A DNA stretch of 64,000 bases from Gulosibacter hominis. Lineage in GTDB: Bacteria; Actinomycetota; Actinomycetes; Actinomycetales; Microbacteriaceae. Numbering within the stretch: position 1 is the stretch's first letter; the number at the start of each line of letters is the position of its first letter. Of the stretch, positions 60,898 through 64,000 are shown piece after piece. The translations under genes were made by a program, and so were the position numbers. The notes beneath the pieces were generated by a model that had not been told where the DNA came from, made no database searches, and saw nothing but the letters and a program-made list of their open reading frames with translations. The stretch is taken from positions 1 to 64,000 of the forward strand of contig NZ_CAJGWQ010000002.1 in the NCBI RefSeq assembly GCF_904842695.1. Direction: 5' to 3'.

Positions 60898-61338
60898 TTG
60901 CCAGTGCATCCCGGAAACGAACCCGAAACTGATCTTCCGGCATTTGTCAACTCGCCAGTTCCGGTTCGATTGCTGGGGCTGGTGGTCGCAGCAGAGGCGC
61001 TATTCATGCTGTTTGTGGCCGGGCTGCTCGTGGTTGAGCTCATGACCGAAACGCCAAATTCGCTGGCCTCATCGATCGGGCTGGTGGTGATCGCGGTGAT
61101 CGCTGTTGCCGCGTTGATCGCTGCGCTGGTGGGGATCGTGCGCCGGCAGAGTTGGACGCGCAGCTTCACGCTCATGTGGCAGGTGCTGCAGGTGGCGGCT
61201 GCGGTTGTGGTGTTGCAGGGAGATATGGCGGATGCGGTCGGCTGGGTGCTGGCAGCGGTGTCGCTATGCGGCCTGATCCTGGTGTTTAACCCGCGGGTGA
61301 CGGCCTGGTTGCGCCCCGACGATGCGCCGGGGCGCTAA
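60898..61338 (+). CDS. Small integral membrane protein
   Basis: 146 residues with four hydrophobic segments (LLGLVVAAEALFMLFVAGLLVVEL; SIGLVVIAVIAVAALIAALVGIV; VLQVAAAVVVLQ; AVGWVLAAVSLCGLILVF). No known function. TTG start, with AAGGAAA about 7 bases upstream. Divergent from whiB1. Confidence 0.7.
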   Translation: MPVHPGNEPETDLPAFVNSPVPVRLLGLVVAAEALFMLFVAGLLVVELMTETPNSLASSIGLVVIAVIAVAALIAALVGIVRRQSWTRSFTLMWQVLQVAAAVVVLQGDMADAVGWVLAAVSLCGLILVFNPRVTAWLRPDDAPGR

Positions 61339-61352
61339 CGCGGCCGGTTGGT

Positions 61353-61826
61353 TTATTTTTCGAGCAGTTTGAGTACCCGGTCGACGTGCCCCTTGGCTCG
61401 CACGTTGTAGAGCGCCTCGATGATTTTGCCTTCTTCGTCGATGAGGAAGGTGGAGCGAATCGACCCGATCACGGTCTTGCCGTAGTTTTTCTTTTCACCG
61501 TAGGCACCGTAGGTGGCCTGCACTTCGTGGCCGGGGTCGCTCAGCAGCCGGAACGGGAGTTCGTATTCCTGTTTGAAATCGGCGAGTTTGGTGACGGGGT
61601 CGGCTGAGAGTGCGAGCACTTCATAACCGGCGGCGGTGATGCGCGCCTCGCTATCGCGGAAATCGCAGGCCTCGGTGGTGCATCCGGGGGTGAACGCACG
61701 GGGGTACGTGTAGAGCACGACCCTCTTGCCGGCGAAATCGCTCAGACTGACCGTGTTGCCGTCCTGGTCGGTGAGGGTGAAAGCGGGGGCGGTGTCTCCG
61801 GCCTGAAGGCGGATAGGTTCAGTCAC
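61353..61826 (-). CDS. bcp: Thioredoxin-dependent thiol peroxidase (Bcp/PrxQ)
   Basis: 157-residue peroxiredoxin reducing hydroperoxides. The peroxidatic cysteine C49 (TPGCTTEACDFRD) and resolving cysteine C54 are four residues apart, as in Bcp/PrxQ. GTG start with AAGGAG upstream. Converges with the membrane protein gene. Confidence 0.95.
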   Translation of the reverse strand: MTEPIRLQAGDTAPAFTLTDQDGNTVSLSDFAGKRVVLYTYPRAFTPGCTTEACDFRDSEARITAAGYEVLALSADPVTKLADFKQEYELPFRLLSDPGHEVQATYGAYGEKKNYGKTVIGSIRSTFLIDEEGKIIEALYNVRAKGHVDRVLKLLEK

Positions 61827-61922
61827 TTCGACTCCTTAATCGTTGGCGACGGTGTTGTGGAGTGGCGGACACTCGTCGCCATTGTCTCGCGGGCTTGCTG
61901 AATGATTGGGCGGGCGGTTGGG

Positions 61923-61957
61923 AAAACAAAAAAGCCCGAATGCATTGATTCGGGCTT
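61923..61957 (-). terminator. Intrinsic terminator after tRNA-Lys
   Basis: 10-bp stem AAGCCCGAAT/ATTCGGGCTT (61932-61941 with 61948-61957), 6-base loop, and TTTTTGTTTT on the minus strand. It starts 6 bases after the tRNA. Confidence 0.93.
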
Positions 61958-61962
61958 GCGTG

Positions 61963-62035
61963 TGCGCCCCCAGGGACTCGAACCCTGAACCCACGGATTA
62001 AGAGTCCGTTGCTCTACCGATTGAGCTAGAGGCGC
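61963..62035 (-). tRNA. tRNA-Lys (anticodon CTT)
   Basis: 73-nt cloverleaf on the minus strand: acceptor GCGCCTC with GGGGCGC, D-arm TAGCTCAATCGGTAGAGC, anticodon stem ACGGA/TCCGT around CTCTTAA (anticodon CTT, reading AAG), T-arm CAGGGTTCGAGTCCCTG, discriminator A. No CCA is encoded. Confidence 0.96.
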
Positions 62036-62160
62036 AGTTCGTCGCGTGAGCGACCTATGAATATTAGCATCATCACAGCGTCGGTGCAAATGTCGATTCT
62101 GTGCCGCGTTTTCGGCGGGATCAGTCAGAATAGAACGAACAGCAGGAAGGTGGAGCCCCC

Positions 62161-63462
62161 GTGGTGTCTTTGACAGTTTCGGCAAATACAAGTCTCGTTC
62201 AGCAGCGGGGCGGTGACGTCGCTATCGCCGGTGCTCGTACCGTGCGCCCGGCCAACCTGGCTGCCGTGATCGGCGAGGTGCTGGCGGCTCGGGATGCGGG
62301 CGAGACCATCGCGGTGGTCGGTGCCGGTTTCCCCGCGGCCACCAAAAAAGCCCACCTCGCGCTCGACATTTCGGCGCTCACCGGCGTCGTCGACACGAAC
62401 GCCGCCGCCAATACGGTGACGTTTTACAGCGGCACCACCGTGCGCGACGCCCGTGAGCTGCTGCGCAAGCAGGGGCTCGACCTGGTTGGCTCCCCAGCCG
62501 ACGGGCGCCTCACGCTGGCCGGTGCCGCCAGCACCGGTGCCCACGGCCTCAACCCCGCCGAACCAATTTTTTCGGGTGCGATCGCTGGGATTGGCCTGGT
62601 TACGATTGACGGCCAGCTGCGCAATATCGACGAACGCCGTGACGCCCAGTTCTGGTCGGCGGCAAAGCTTTCACTCGGTGCCCTCGGGGTGCCTGTGACC
62701 GTGACCGTTAAGGTGCGTCCCTACGTTGGTCTCGAGCTGCGTCAGCGCAAGCGCAACATCAACGAGCTTGTGTACGAGCTGGCTGAGGCACGCAACAAGA
62801 CCGATTTTTACTGTGTCGACTGGCGGCCACTGGGAGCCGAAGCGCACCTCACCGTGGGCTGGTACAGCGACGAATCGACGCAGCCGGCGGTCGCCGCCGA
62901 AAAGCGCGCGGAACTCACCGCTGCTGAGCCCAAGCGAAAAACGGGCCGTTTCCGCCGGTTCCGTGAGGCGGTGGCTCGCCGCCTGCCCTTCCTCGCTCCG
63001 GTACTCACTCGTGCGGCGAACCGCTTTGACCGATTCGGTGAGCAGACCGAACTGCCCGCGGTGCTGGATGATGCCACCACCGAGTTCTATATTGCACCGT
63101 CTCGGATGCCGTTCGTGGTTGAGGCGCTGCAAGAATTCGCCCGTGGCCACCGCGGGCTCGGCTCCGCACGGGTGCGCATCAGTCTGGTTGCTCCGGACAA
63201 TGCCTGGGCTTCGGCCGCCTACCGCCGAGAAATGGTCGCCGTAGCGGTAACGGTGCCGGCGGCAGACCGTGCCGCACTGGCCGAGGTTGAAGACCTGCTG
63301 CTGTGGCTCGGCGGTCTGCCGAACTGGGGCCGGTTCAACACGGTTACCGGTGCTGAAGCGGCCCACGTCATGCCACGGTTTAGTGACTTCTTGCACATTT
63401 GCCACGACCTTGACCCCTACGGGCAAATGCAGAACCGGGTTGCTGCCCGCCTCATCGCCTAA
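62161..63462 (+). CDS. FAD-binding oxidoreductase, sugar-1,4-lactone oxidase-like
   Basis: 433 residues of the vanillyl-alcohol-oxidase flavoprotein group: FAD region with VRPANLAAVIGEVLAARD and LTLAGAASTGAHGLN, and a C-terminal part resembling D-arabinono-1,4-lactone oxidase (GLPNWGRFNTVTG; MPRFSDFLHICHDLDPYGQMQN). The usual HWGK of lactone oxidases is NWGR here, so the substrate may differ. GTG start after AAGGTGGAG. Confidence 0.8.
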   Translation: MVSLTVSANTSLVQQRGGDVAIAGARTVRPANLAAVIGEVLAARDAGETIAVVGAGFPAATKKAHLALDISALTGVVDTNAAANTVTFYSGTTVRDARELLRKQGLDLVGSPADGRLTLAGAASTGAHGLNPAEPIFSGAIAGIGLVTIDGQLRNIDERRDAQFWSAAKLSLGALGVPVTVTVKVRPYVGLELRQRKRNINELVYELAEARNKTDFYCVDWRPLGAEAHLTVGWYSDESTQPAVAAEKRAELTAAEPKRKTGRFRRFREAVARRLPFLAPVLTRAANRFDRFGEQTELPAVLDDATTEFYIAPSRMPFVVEALQEFARGHRGLGSARVRISLVAPDNAWASAAYRREMVAVAVTVPAADRAALAEVEDLLLWLGGLPNWGRFNTVTGAEAAHVMPRFSDFLHICHDLDPYGQMQNRVAARLIA

Positions 63463-63504
63463 TAATCGACTCACAATTTTTAAACGAACGGAATTTCACC
63501 CGCA

Positions 63505-64000
63505 ATGGCCAAAAATGACCGCGACCAAATCCGCCGCCTTCGTGAAGAGGCAAACGCGCTGCGACAGCAGGCCGAAGCAAAAAAACGTCGCCAGCGGATG
63601 ATCGCCCAGGTGGGGACGATCGTCGGCGCCCTGGTCGTCGTTGCGATCATCGTTGGCTTTGCGATCATGGCGCCGCAGTGGTTCGGTAACCGTCACGTTC
63701 CCGAGGCCTCGGGCAATGTCAAGGTGACAAATACCGCCGGCAAGGACGTTGAGGTGCCGATCGCGCTAAATAATGACGGCGTAACCGTCGGTAAGCAGGA
63801 AGCTCCCGACACCATCGAGTACTACCTCGATTTTTCATGCCCCCACTGCCGTGAGTATCACAAGGCAATGGACTCGACGTATCAGCAGCTCATCGGCGAC
63901 GGCAAGATCAAGGTGCGGTACCACTTCATCCGCTTCGTTGACGATTACGGGATGCGTGCCGCTTCGGCAATGACTGCAGCGACTGAAGCCGAGCCGGCAA
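63505..64000 (+). CDS. DsbA-like thiol oxidoreductase, membrane-anchored (partial, runs off the window)
   Basis: First 165 codons of a thioredoxin-fold protein. A charged coiled-coil-like start (MAKNDRDQIRRLREEANALR), a membrane segment (about residues 36-56), then an outside domain with C112-PH-C115 in DFSCPHCREYH. This is the actinobacterial DsbA/DsbG-like oxidase of exported proteins. ATG at 63505. The end is cut by the window. Confidence 0.88.
   Translation, partial: MAKNDRDQIRRLREEANALRQQAEAKKRRQRMIAQVGTIVGALVVVAIIVGFAIMAPQWFGNRHVPEASGNVKVTNTAGKDVEVPIALNNDGVTVGKQEAPDTIEYYLDFSCPHCREYHKAMDSTYQQLIGDGKIKVRYHFIRFVDDYGMRAASAMTAATEAEPA

Overview
The window is chromosomal DNA from a high-GC Gram-positive bacterium, an actinobacterium most like the order Micrococcales and probably Microbacteriaceae or a close relative. 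I base this on conserved actinobacterial neighbourhoods (topA-tmk-holB; RDD/SpoIIM/DUF58/MoxR/DUF4350/DUF4129; mtrA-mtrB-lpqB-comF-hpf-secA-Rv3235; pdtaS next to whiB1), on the many GTG and TTG starts, on start/stop overlaps inside operons, and on a TopA with a lysine-rich tail. The genus cannot be fixed from the sequence alone. Two tRNA genes are present (Thr-CGT, Lys-CTT). I see no rRNA, CRISPR array, prophage or transposase gene.

Layout. 0.2-6.4 kb: housekeeping operon topA-tmk-holB, then a secreted TAP-like hydrolase. 6.4-7.3 kb: a repeat-rich gap with a roughly 130-bp element bearing terminal inverted repeats, tRNA-Thr and a large palindrome. 7.3-11.7 kb (minus): aldehyde dehydrogenase, class III aminotransferase and NCS1 permease, read as an amine/nitrogen-compound catabolic operon. 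12.3-13.6 kb: dacB, followed by a second inverted copy of the 130-bp element. 14.0-18.9 kb (minus): a compact homoprotocatechuate meta-cleavage operon (FAH-RraA fusion, GntR regulator, hpaE, hpaD). 19.1-21.3 kb (minus): a Pr6Pr membrane protein and two SDR oxidoreductases. 21.4-31.6 kb (plus): a GntR regulator, iron-type alcohol dehydrogenase, aldehyde dehydrogenase, SDR, a complete five-gene branched-chain-type ABC importer and an L-2-hydroxyglutarate oxidase-like flavoenzyme. 32-37 kb: MFS transporter, AdiA-type amino-acid decarboxylase (minus) and succinate-semialdehyde dehydrogenase. 37.4-45.4 kb: the SpoIIM/RDD/DUF58/MoxR envelope-associated block. 45.5-55.6 kb: mtrAB-lpqB, comF, hpf, secA, a phosphatase and an Rv3235-like gene. 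55.7-64 kb: a small unknown protein, a BldC-like HTH protein, SAF (CpaB-like) and CpaE-like proteins, pdtaS, whiB1, a membrane protein, bcp, tRNA-Lys, a flavin-dependent oxidoreductase and the start of a DsbA-like thiol oxidoreductase.

How it works together. The accessory part (7.3-33 kb) is almost entirely catabolic: three transporter-plus-enzyme modules, two with their own GntR regulator. The 21-31.6 kb module is the best candidate for an undescribed system. Two perfect palindromes sharing the core TTGGATCCAA lie in the regulator's divergent promoter and immediately before a TTGACA/N17/TACTCT promoter driving the dehydrogenase-importer-oxidase genes, so the circuit can be drawn from sequence although the substrate is unknown. 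The same segment almost lacks the hexamer GGATGC/GCATCC that is very frequent elsewhere in the window, which suggests acquisition by transfer. A 23-bp direct repeat, beginning about 90 bp after tRNA-Thr and recurring at 33.1 kb, brackets the whole accessory block.
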